The notes beneath the pieces were generated by a model. It worked only from the letters and a program-made list of their open reading frames with translations, had not been told where the DNA came from and ran no database searches. From Mesorhizobium sp. B4-1-3 (lineage in GTDB: Bacteria; Pseudomonadota; Alphaproteobacteria; Rhizobiales; Rhizobiaceae): a stretch of DNA of 64,000 nucleotides. A program made the position numbers and the translations under genes. Location: assembly GCF_006439355.1 (NCBI RefSeq), contig NZ_VFTG01000019.1, positions 1 to 64,000 of the forward strand. Reading direction: 5' to 3'. Below, piece after piece: positions 9,245 through 17,162 of this stretch; the stretch's first letter is position 1; each line of letters starts with the position of its first letter.

Positions 9245-10352
9245 GGGCAACCTCCCGCTTCCACCAGACGATCCTGTCCGGCCGGCGCAGCAGGAAAAGG
9301 AATAGGGCGAGCCACAGTCCTCCCACTCCAATCCAGGCGACCGCATCATGCCATAGCGCCAGCTGACCGCCGGATAAGAGAGGTGGCCGGACGCGCCAGA
9401 ACACATCAACGAAATGGCCGGCAAGAACTATGCCTGCCAGCCAGATCAGGCCGTCATGGCTGCGCTTGGGCGGTCGGCTGAGCGAGCCTGCGAAGGCAGC
9501 CGCCGGCAAGGCAACCAGCAGCCACAGCAGATACTGCCAGCTGCCAGTGGCCCGGACGATATACCAGTGAATCTCGTCCGGAAGGTCACCGCCCCAAACG
9601 ACGATCCACTGCATGAAGACGAGGTATATCCAGGTCAGTAGGAAGCCGAACTGCATGTTGGCGAGATCTTCGCTTAGCGAGGTTTCTTCATCTCCCCCCG
9701 GCAAGACCTCGACCGCCCGCCTCGCTGCCAACACAAGGACGGCAACCGCGAACGCACCGACCACCTCGGCCGACGTCTCGCAGAGCGCGTAAATGGTCGA
9801 GGTGAATTCCGGCTCAAGGGACAGCATCCAGTCGATGGAAAAGATGCTGACGGCAAGCGCATGGAGGATCAGCCCGAGAGCTAATTTCTTGCCATTGCGG
9901 CCGTTGGAACTGGCTTCATCGCTTGTCGCGTCGAGCACCATCCAGGTCAGAACGAGCCAGATTGCAGCGCAGACGGCGCAACGCAGCAGGAAGAACGGCA
10001 CGTTGAGATAGGCGAGCTTCTCGCGGACCTTCTCCGGCAGCATCCCGGAGTCGGCCCCGGCCCAAGGAAAGACCAAATCGAGCCTCATCAGCACGGGCAG
10101 GAGCAAGACGAGCGCAAACGGCAGCATCGCGATCATGATCCGCAAAGGCTGACGGACGGCCTCGCCCCAGCGTCCGCCGGTCAGCCCGTGCACCATCAAT
10201 ATGGTCAGTGCCCCGAGCGACAGGCTGAGCGCAAAGAGAGCCGCCGCGAGCCAGGCGCCAAGCATCGCTTTGGCATCGAGCGGTGCGCCAAGAGCGCAGA
10301 GGACAAGACCCGCAATGCCGACGGCCGCAAAACCCTGCTCGAGGCGGCTCAT
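9237..10352 (-). CDS. actF: Alternative complex III subunit ActF (quinol oxidoreductase membrane protein)
   Basis: A 371-residue polytopic protein with about ten hydrophobic segments. ActF is a shortened relative of the NrfD/ActC membrane subunit. Together they bind menaquinol or ubiquinol and pass electrons to the heme subunits of alternative complex III, which replaces the bc1 complex. Recognised by its place directly after actE and before the oxidase genes, and by its hydrophobic profile. ATGA overlap with actE. Confidence 0.85.
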   Translation of the reverse strand: MSRLEQGFAAVGIAGLVLCALGAPLDAKAMLGAWLAAALFALSLSLGALTILMVHGLTGGRWGEAVRQPLRIMIAMLPFALVLLLPVLMRLDLVFPWAGADSGMLPEKVREKLAYLNVPFFLLRCAVCAAIWLVLTWMVLDATSDEASSNGRNGKKLALGLILHALAVSIFSIDWMLSLEPEFTSTIYALCETSAEVVGAFAVAVLVLAARRAVEVLPGGDEETSLSEDLANMQFGFLLTWIYLVFMQWIVVWGGDLPDEIHWYIVRATGSWQYLLWLLVALPAAAFAGSLSRPPKRSHDGLIWLAGIVLAGHFVDVFWRVRPPLLSGGQLALWHDAVAWIGVGGLWLALFLFLLRRPDRIVWWKREVAHG

Positions 10353-10891
10353 GGCGATGCCTCCGCTTCGAGCCGTCCGCGCAGGCTTTGAGGCAGTTCG
10401 GCGACTGGAGCGTGGCGCGAATACTGCAGCGCGCGGATATAGGCCACGATCGCCCAGCGATCCTGCGGCGGCACGCGCGCGGCGTAGGAATACATGGCGC
10501 CATAGCCGTTGGTGATGACGTCGTAGAAGTGCCGGTCCGAAGCCTTGCGCAACGCGTCCTGGTGATAACTCGGCGGGGCCGGGAAGCCGCGCTCAACGAT
10601 CATCCCGCGGCCGTCGCCGGTGCGGCCGTGGCAGGGCGAGCAGAAGATGTCGAAACGCTGCCGGCCACGCTGCAGCAGCTCGATCGTGATTGGGTAGGGC
10701 ATTCTGTCCGGGACCGGCGTCAGATCGGCATCGCGCGCCACGGTTCCCGCCACCGGCGTTCTGGCCGACATGCCGTCGGCGAACTGGTTGCTCGCCTCAA
10801 GTGGATCGTAGCGCGGCTGGTCCTCCATATCGTGCCGGCAGCCGGCGATGGCCAGCGCGCCGAACACGATCGTGACGCGCAGGACGCTCAC
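10349..10891 (-). CDS. actE: Alternative complex III mono-heme cytochrome c lipoprotein ActE
   Basis: 180 residues. The N-terminus has a lipoprotein signal (GALAIAGC, with the lipobox Cys near residue 18), so the protein is tethered to the membrane on the periplasmic side. A single heme-binding CSPCH lies near residue 81, followed by GDGRGM. ActE carries electrons from the multiheme ActA side to the terminal oxidase. Four-base overlaps with actD and actF. Confidence 0.92.
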   Translation of the reverse strand: MSVLRVTIVFGALAIAGCRHDMEDQPRYDPLEASNQFADGMSARTPVAGTVARDADLTPVPDRMPYPITIELLQRGRQRFDIFCSPCHGRTGDGRGMIVERGFPAPPSYHQDALRKASDRHFYDVITNGYGAMYSYAARVPPQDRWAIVAYIRALQYSRHAPVAELPQSLRGRLEAEASP

Positions 10892-11415
10892 GCCTTGACC
10901 TCTTCGACGACCTCGGCGCCGAGCCGCGTCAGCTGCCCCTTGGTCACGCCCTTGCGGTACTTCGGATCCGCCGCTTCGATCAGCAGATAGAACTGGCCTC
11001 CGCGCGCATAGCTGAAGCTCTCGGCGTTGAAGATCGGATGATGGTAGCGAGGCAGCCCGTTGGCCGCGAGCAGGCCCAGAAAGCCGGCGAAGGCTGCGCC
11101 AAGGATGCCGGCCTCGAAGGCGATGACGACGAAAGGCGGCCAGGAATGCAGCGGACGCCCGCCAACATTGATGGGATAGTCGATTTCGACGGAATACCAG
11201 ATCAGACCATAGACGAGAGCAGCACCAGCAATGCCGCCGGCGAGCACGACCCAGGGCAGCCGCGTCTTCGGGATTTCCAATATCCCGTCCAGCTCCTTCA
11301 CCGGAAACGGCGAGAACGCGTCCATACGCCGATAGCCGCGCTCGCGCATGCCGCGCGCTGCCTCGACGAGCCCTTCGGAATCGGCAAACACCGCCATGAC
11401 ACCATAGAGACTCAT
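10888..11415 (-). CDS. actD: Alternative complex III subunit ActD (DUF3341)
   Basis: 175 residues. A soluble N-terminal half (YGVMAVFADSEGLVEAARG, then YRRMDAFSPFPV) is followed by two transmembrane helices around residues 58-77 and 95-115, and a C-terminal segment with YLLIEAADPKY. This is the DUF3341 layout of ActD, a membrane subunit without cofactors. Overlaps actC and actE by four bases each. Confidence 0.92.
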   Translation of the reverse strand: MSLYGVMAVFADSEGLVEAARGMRERGYRRMDAFSPFPVKELDGILEIPKTRLPWVVLAGGIAGAALVYGLIWYSVEIDYPINVGGRPLHSWPPFVVIAFEAGILGAAFAGFLGLLAANGLPRYHHPIFNAESFSYARGGQFYLLIEAADPKYRKGVTKGQLTRLGAEVVEEVKA

Positions 11416-12770
11416 CTGAGCTTATCCTCTTCTTCAGCCAATTCCTCGACTTCGAAGATGGTGATCGCCGGCAGGATGCGGATGAACAGGAAGACCAACG
11501 CGAAGAAAGTGCCGATCGAGCCGAACAGAATGCCGAAATCGAGCCAGGTCAGCGACTGCTCACCCCAGGCCGAAGGCAGGTAGTCGCGGCTGGGCCCCGT
11601 CACGACGATGATGTAGCGCTCGATCCACATGCCGGTGTTGATGGCAATGGCGATCGCAAACAGCAGCGGCATGTTGCGGCGGATGCGCCTGAACCAAAGC
11701 AGTTGCAGCACACCGCAATTCAGGCCGAGCATCGTCCAGAACAACGGCGAATACGGACCTAGCGCGCGCTCGGCCATCATGGCGCGTTCATAGGGCTCAC
11801 CCGAATACCAGGCGAAGAATGCCTCCGAGACATAGCCATAGGCGACGACCATGCCGGCTGCGATCATCAGCTTGGCGGCATTGTCCATGTGCCTGAGCGT
11901 GATCATATCCCGGACCGAAAAAGCCCAGCGCAGCGGAATGGCGATGGTGAGCACCATGGCGAAGCCCGAAAGCAGCGCGCCGGCGACGAAATAGGGAGGG
12001 AAGATCGTCGAGTGGTAGCCGGGCGTGATCGCGAAGGTGAAATCGAGCGAGACGATCGAATGCACCGAGACAACGAGCGGCGTGGCCAGGGCGGCTAACA
12101 GAAAATAGACGACCTGGTAGCGTGACCAATGAAATGCCGAGCCGCGCCAGCCGAGCGCCAATATGCCGTAGAAGAGCTGCGCCCCTCTCGACCTTGCGCG
12201 GTCGCGCAGCACCGCCAGATCGGGCAGAAGCCCCATATACCAGAACAGCAGCGAGACTGTCGCGTAGGTGGCGATCGCTGCGAAATCCCAGACCAAGGGG
12301 CTACGCCATTGCGGCCAGTGCATATGCACATTGGGCAGCGGCAGCAGCCAGTAAAAGAACCAGGGACGGCCGAGATGCAGGATAGGGAACAAGCCGGCCA
12401 TGGCGACCGCAAACAGCGTCATGGCTTCGGCAAAGCGGTTGATCGAGGCGCGCCATGGCTGGCGTAACAGCAACAGCACCGCCGAGATCAGCGTGCCGGC
12501 ATGGCCGATGCCGATCCACCAGACGAAATTGGAGATCATCGTGCCCCAGACCACGGGCACGTTGATGCCGTAGGCGCCGACGCCGACCGCGATCAGGTAG
12601 GTAATCGAGTAGAGGAAGAGCAGGACGAGCAGGAAGCAGAGAAGGAACGCTATCCAGAAATGACGCGGCAGGCGGCCGTTGAGAACGATCGAGCCGATGC
12701 GTCCGCTGATCTCGGGAAAATCGTGGCGGCCACGCAGGACGGCAGGGCTGTTCGTGCTCGCTTCAGCCAT
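11412..12770 (-). CDS. actC: Alternative complex III subunit ActC (NrfD-like)
   Basis: A 452-residue integral membrane protein with ten helices, homologous to polysulfide reductase NrfD. It is the main quinol-binding subunit. Strings such as WWIGIGHAGTLISA and SVDFTFAI-like segments are characteristic. I start at MAEASTNSP, overlapping the actB stop by 8 bases, rather than at an ATG eight codons upstream. Confidence 0.92.
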   Translation of the reverse strand: MAEASTNSPAVLRGRHDFPEISGRIGSIVLNGRLPRHFWIAFLLCFLLVLLFLYSITYLIAVGVGAYGINVPVVWGTMISNFVWWIGIGHAGTLISAVLLLLRQPWRASINRFAEAMTLFAVAMAGLFPILHLGRPWFFYWLLPLPNVHMHWPQWRSPLVWDFAAIATYATVSLLFWYMGLLPDLAVLRDRARSRGAQLFYGILALGWRGSAFHWSRYQVVYFLLAALATPLVVSVHSIVSLDFTFAITPGYHSTIFPPYFVAGALLSGFAMVLTIAIPLRWAFSVRDMITLRHMDNAAKLMIAAGMVVAYGYVSEAFFAWYSGEPYERAMMAERALGPYSPLFWTMLGLNCGVLQLLWFRRIRRNMPLLFAIAIAINTGMWIERYIIVVTGPSRDYLPSAWGEQSLTWLDFGILFGSIGTFFALVFLFIRILPAITIFEVEELAEEEDKLR

Positions 12771-15738
12771 CGGTCGCCTCGCCTGTCTTGGCAAGCTTGC
12801 CGTTCGGGTTGGAGATCTTGCCGAGATAGGTGGTGCGCGGCCGTGTGTTCAACTCTTCGAGCAGTGCGTAATTCTGCGGCGCGCTTTTCTCGCGGACGAC
12901 CCTTGCATCTTTCTTGTTGCGATCGCCGAAGGTGATGGCCTGGGTGGGGCACGCCTGTTGGCAGGCGGTGACCACTTCGCCATCGGCAATGTCGCGATTT
13001 TCGATCTGCGCCTGGATGCGCTTGGCGCTGATGCGCTGGACGCAGTAGGTGCATTTCTCCATCACGCCGCGCGAGCGCACGCTGACATTGGGGTTGTGCA
13101 CGCCCTGCTCCGGACCCGCGTCGTCCTTGTCGAAGGATTGGTGGTCGAGGAAGTTGAAGCGCCGCACCTTGTAGGGGCAGTTCTGCGAGCAATAGCGCGT
13201 GCCGATGCAGCGATTGTAGACCTGCGCGTTCAGGCCGTCATGCGTATGCACCGTGGCGTTGACCGGGCAGACAACCTCGCATGGCGCCTTCTCGCAATGC
13301 ATGCAGGGAACCGGCTGGAAGAACGTGTCAGGCGCTTCGACCGGTCCGGCATAGTAGCGGTCTACCCGCAGCCAGTGCATCTCCTGTCCACGCTCGCATT
13401 CGTCCGGTCCCACCGGCGCGATGTTATTCTCCGCCTGGCACGCCGAGACGCAGGCCATGCAGCCGATGCAGGCCGAAAGGTCGATCGCCATCGCCCAGGC
13501 TTCCTGGTCGTAGGGCCAATCGGGATAGAGCGTTTCCTTTGGTGACGGCGGCACATCCTTGCGGACGAAATCCGGATTCCGCCGGAAAGCATCGAGCGAC
13601 GCATGGCGGATGATGGCGCGACCCTCCATCGCCTGGTGATGCTGTGTGGTGATGACCCGCACGCTGTTCTGGCGCGGCGTAAGGGTGGCACCGGTCGCTA
13701 TCCATTCCGCCCCGCTGCGCAAACGGAATGCGTCATAGCCTTCCGCCAACGCGGCAACGGAACCGGCCCTGCGTCCGAAGCCGAAGGAGAGCGTCACGCT
13801 CTCGTCCGGATGCCCAGGCACGATCCAGGCCGGCGCATCGATGTCCGCGCCGTTGAGTGCGACGTTGATGATCTTGCCGTTCTCGATTTTCAATCGCTCC
13901 GCGGTGGCAGGCGAGATGAGCGCCGCATTGCCCCAAACGATCTTGGTCAGCGGCCGTGGCAGCTCCTGCAGCCATGATGCGTTGGCAAAACGGCCGTCGC
14001 GCAGCCACGGATCGGCGACGAAGCGTATGTCGATGCCGTCGGCCGCCTTCGCCGCCGGCCTTAAGCCGCCCAGATCCGGCGGCACGGTGACGGATATGGG
14101 CTTGGCGGCGCTGTTCGGCACGATGCAATCGCGTAGCGCCTTCTTCCACGCATCGTCATCGAGCGCAGCCCAATGTTGCCGGACGGGCGCCAGCGGATCG
14201 GCCTCGAACTGGCCGCCAAGCACGGCAAGCAGTTCATGCATGGTCCTGCCGTCGTAAAGCGGCTTGATCAGCGGCTGCACCAGCGAAGCGGTTCCGTCAT
14301 AGGCGCGGATGTCGCTCCAGCTCTCCAGCTCATGCGCCGCAGGCACATGCCAGTGCGCCAGGAACGCCGTCTCGTCGCGGTAGAGCCCATGATGGACCAT
14401 GAACTTCAGGCTAGAGAACGCCTTATGCGCGTCGAGCCTCGTCGGAGCCGTGTGCAACGGGTTTGCGCCCAGCACCACGACCGTGTCGATTGCGCCATCT
14501 CCGATTGCCCCACATAGCCGGGCTAAATCGCCATCGACCTGCAATGCATCCGGCGGCTCGATCAGCTGGACCGTGTTGCCGAGCGCGCCAAGCTTCGCAT
14601 TGGCAGACAAAGCGGCGGCTTGAACGAAGGCGCTCTGATGCCCCCCTGCAACGACCAATGCGTTGCGGTCTGCCGCCTTCAGGTCGTCGGCTAGCGCCGT
14701 CATCCAGGCCTGGTCGATCGGCGATGCGGAACGTCCGGCTTGGCCGGTCAACGCCGCGTTCAATCCGGCGGCCACGGCTTCGACCTCACTCGGCTTGATC
14801 GCAAACCGGTGATCGGCAGCGGCCCCGGTGATTGTCGGCGTCGACTCCACCGCATAGAGCCGGCTCATCCGGTCGTTTGGGCTGCGCACACGTCGTCGCG
14901 CAGCGAAGTCGTGCGCGTAAGCAAGCCGCCCCGGCCCCTCGCCAAGGAAATCGGCGTCAAGACTGACGATCGTTTCGGCACGATCGAAGCGGTAGACCGG
15001 CGTCAGCGCCGATCCGAACAATGCATGGGACGCCTCCGCCGCCGCCGGTATCGCCAATGGGTCGTGGCGGTAGATTTTCAGTTTCGGATAGCGTGCCCGC
15101 AGCGCATCCAATTGTGCCGCAAGAGTGGGCGATGCAGAGGCATCGAGAAGCAACGCACCGCCCTGCCCCTGTGACACCGTCCATCGCGAAAAGAGCCCCG
15201 CCATGTCCTTGAGGAAGTGGCCATAGGATGCCGGCTGGCCATCCTTGAGCGGCGTGCGCGAGCGGTCGGGATCGAACAGCGTCAGCACAGCTGCCTGCAT
15301 CACGGCGTCGGTCGCGCCGCGCGACGCCGTGTGATCGGGATTGCCCTCGATCTTGATCGGCCGCCCTTCATGGCTTTCGACGATCGCGCCGATGCCGAAG
15401 CCGTCGCTCGACAGCGTCGTCGCGTAATAAACCGGCTTGCCGGGAATGAGTATCTCCGGCTGGCGCACATAGGGCACGATGCTTTCCGCTCTGCTGCAGG
15501 CCGCCAACCCCGCAAGGGACAGCGATGCGCCCATCAGCTTCAGCAGCGTCCGCCGGTTCGGTCTTGCCGGCAAACGCTCGGCAATGGCCGGGAATTCGGC
15601 TTCGACGAAGCGGCGGAACTCGGCCGTGCCCGCAATCTCGTCGAGGCTGCGCCACATCTCGTGACCGCTCGCAAGCTGTTTGCGCAGGGCCGCGATGTCG
15701 ATGCCGAAACCTGGCCCTTTTTCAGCGATGGCAGACAT
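12763..15738 (-). CDS. actB: Alternative complex III iron-sulfur/molybdopterin-like subunit ActB
   Basis: 991 residues in two parts. Residues 1 to ~720 are a molybdopterin-oxidoreductase-like domain, preceded by a twin-arginine signal (NRRTLLKLMG near residue 62). In characterised ActB this domain carries no molybdenum. Residues ~735-960 are a four-cluster ferredoxin domain with CIGCMACVSAC, CMHCEKAPCEVVCP, CIGTRYCSQNCP and CTYCVQR ... CQQACP, expected to bind three [4Fe-4S] and one [3Fe-4S] clusters. It lies on the periplasmic face and relays electrons. Its start overlaps actA by 17 bases. Confidence 0.95.
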   Translation of the reverse strand: MSAIAEKGPGFGIDIAALRKQLASGHEMWRSLDEIAGTAEFRRFVEAEFPAIAERLPARPNRRTLLKLMGASLSLAGLAACSRAESIVPYVRQPEILIPGKPVYYATTLSSDGFGIGAIVESHEGRPIKIEGNPDHTASRGATDAVMQAAVLTLFDPDRSRTPLKDGQPASYGHFLKDMAGLFSRWTVSQGQGGALLLDASASPTLAAQLDALRARYPKLKIYRHDPLAIPAAAEASHALFGSALTPVYRFDRAETIVSLDADFLGEGPGRLAYAHDFAARRRVRSPNDRMSRLYAVESTPTITGAAADHRFAIKPSEVEAVAAGLNAALTGQAGRSASPIDQAWMTALADDLKAADRNALVVAGGHQSAFVQAAALSANAKLGALGNTVQLIEPPDALQVDGDLARLCGAIGDGAIDTVVVLGANPLHTAPTRLDAHKAFSSLKFMVHHGLYRDETAFLAHWHVPAAHELESWSDIRAYDGTASLVQPLIKPLYDGRTMHELLAVLGGQFEADPLAPVRQHWAALDDDAWKKALRDCIVPNSAAKPISVTVPPDLGGLRPAAKAADGIDIRFVADPWLRDGRFANASWLQELPRPLTKIVWGNAALISPATAERLKIENGKIINVALNGADIDAPAWIVPGHPDESVTLSFGFGRRAGSVAALAEGYDAFRLRSGAEWIATGATLTPRQNSVRVITTQHHQAMEGRAIIRHASLDAFRRNPDFVRKDVPPSPKETLYPDWPYDQEAWAMAIDLSACIGCMACVSACQAENNIAPVGPDECERGQEMHWLRVDRYYAGPVEAPDTFFQPVPCMHCEKAPCEVVCPVNATVHTHDGLNAQVYNRCIGTRYCSQNCPYKVRRFNFLDHQSFDKDDAGPEQGVHNPNVSVRSRGVMEKCTYCVQRISAKRIQAQIENRDIADGEVVTACQQACPTQAITFGDRNKKDARVVREKSAPQNYALLEELNTRPRTTYLGKISNPNGKLAKTGEATDG

Positions 15739-16378
15739 AGCAATCCGTCATCGTGTCGGGATGGATGTCGAGCATGCCGATCAGTTGCCGCCTGATCTCA
15801 TCGATGTCCGCAGGCGGCTGCCAGTGCATCAGGAACACGTCCTGCGGCGGACGCAGATTGGGTCCGGGATTGCGATGGCAGCCGAGGCACCATTCCATGC
15901 TCAGCGTATGCGCCCGCCTTGTCAGCGGCATCTGGTCGACCTCGCCATGGCAGGTCTCGCAGGCGACGCCCTTGTTGACGTGGATTGCGTGATTGAAGAA
16001 GACGAAGTCGGGCACGCTGTTGACGCGCTGCCATTCGATCGGCTTGCCGCTGACAAGACTGGCCCGGACCGGCGCCAGCATGTTGGCATTCGTGAAAAGC
16101 TGCGAATGGCAGGTCATGCAGACTTCGGTGGCCGGCAGGCCCGCCGAAGACGAGCTTTCGACGCCGTTGTGGCAATAGCGACAGTCGATGCCGAGCTGGC
16201 CGACATGGTGCTTATGACTGAACGGCACCGGCTGCGCCAATGGCTCACCTACTCCCGTTATCAGGTCCGAACGGGGAAGGACTGTCCCGATCGCCGCGGC
16301 GATCAGCAGAGCGGCACAGCTTCCCCAGATTACAAAGCGCGCAACGCCATTGGCGTTTTTCGAGAAGATCTGCGGCAT
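15722..16378 (-). CDS. actA: Alternative complex III multiheme cytochrome c subunit ActA
   Basis: 218 residues with one N-terminal transmembrane anchor (about residues 13-33) and five CxxCH heme sites: CRYCH, CMTCH, CETCH, CLGCH and CYVCH, the last at the extreme C-terminus. Pentaheme ActA is the electron acceptor of alternative complex III. I use the ATG at MPQIFSK: a longer in-frame start exists 63 bases upstream, but it would fall in front of the GGAAC...GTT promoter motif whose -10 half ends at 16425. First gene of an 11.8 kb operon. Confidence 0.93.
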   Translation of the reverse strand: MPQIFSKNANGVARFVIWGSCAALLIAAAIGTVLPRSDLITGVGEPLAQPVPFSHKHHVGQLGIDCRYCHNGVESSSSAGLPATEVCMTCHSQLFTNANMLAPVRASLVSGKPIEWQRVNSVPDFVFFNHAIHVNKGVACETCHGEVDQMPLTRRAHTLSMEWCLGCHRNPGPNLRPPQDVFLMHWQPPADIDEIRRQLIGMLDIHPDTMTDCYVCHR

Positions 16379-16424
16379 CCCCTCGCCGATTCTGCTGAAG
16401 GCAAACTCAGAGTTGACGGCCCTT

Positions 16425-16450
16425 AACGGTGCTTTCGTCACGAAGGTTCC
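16425..16450 (-). promoter_or_regulatory. Candidate EcfG (general stress) promoter of the actA-coxD operon
   Basis: Reading the minus strand: GGAAC, 18 bases, GTT, ending 46 bases before the actA ATG. The 18-base spacing falls within the published RpoE2/EcfG pattern (GGAAC, 18-19 bases, TT) but is the rarer form in this window. Confidence 0.45.
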
Positions 16451-16590
16451 GGGCCCGTGCCGGAATCACAGAATGGTGACCTTCAGCGACGGCGGGTTTC
16501 GAATTATTCCGCAACCAAGATCGGCGACGAAGTCATCGCCTATGCTTTGCCGGGGGTGAGGTCGCGGGCTGCATGCAACGCTTGGAGCCG

Positions 16591-16743
16591 CTAGCCTGTC
16601 CGGCCGCCATGTGGTCCGGCCCCCGCCTGCCTTCTGTTGCCCACTCCTGCGCTTCGGCGCCTGGCGAGGGAGTACATCCAGATAAAGATCAGAATCACGG
16701 GAATGCCGGCAACGACCAGCATCCATATGCCGATGTGAAACAT
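16591..16743 (-). CDS. Possible 50-residue membrane peptide
   Basis: Begins MFHIGIWMLVVAG, one strongly hydrophobic helix (residues 4-25) ending in SLARRR, followed by a basic tail. This positive-inside arrangement is typical of small respiratory-chain accessory peptides. It is co-directional with and 212 bases upstream of actA, but the actA promoter motif lies between them. The ribosome site is weak. Plausible but unproven. Confidence 0.4.
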   Translation of the reverse strand: MFHIGIWMLVVAGIPVILIFIWMYSLARRRSAGVGNRRQAGAGPHGGRTG

Positions 16744-17016
16744 GGACGTCTCTGTGTCTCGGACCGCGTATCGGGGTCAGGCGCGGATGAAATCGGGCTT
16801 CGATACTCAAACCAGCGTGGGAAAGAACAGTTCCAAGAGCGACCGAGCGGAGAGCCGCCGATAGTGGCGACGCGCGTAATCTCTGCTCCTGCGAGGCGTT
16901 TCGATCTGATCATATCGTCGACAAGCGCCGCGGCGTGCGGGGATCGAGACTGTGCTTCCGCAAGCAGGCGCGCCGGCGGTGCGCCAACCGGTGAAAGGGT
17001 AAACTGTTCCGCTTTC

Positions 17017-17042
17017 GGAACGGAGACCGCACACCAGTCGTT
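17017..17042 (+). promoter_or_regulatory. Candidate EcfG promoter of the YdeP-like gene
   Basis: GGAAC, 18 bases (17 then C), GTT; with CGTT at the -10 it fits the general stress consensus well. It lies about 120 bases before the ATG. Apart from this motif I see nothing convincing in 16744-17162. Confidence 0.55.
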
Positions 17043-17162
17043 GGCGCTTTGAGCACGCCTAGCAGCTTCATCTCGCGCAAGGCGGAAACCCGCCGCCGCG
17101 CTCAGAGCGCGTGGGAACATACCGCCCCCCGAAAGGTTGGACACCAAAAGCCGAGTTCCACC

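Noticed and set aside
16807..17034. Minus-strand stretch with protein-like texture before the YdeP-like gene
   Set aside because: No start codon in a sensible place and the region carries a stress promoter on the other strand; at most a decayed fragment.
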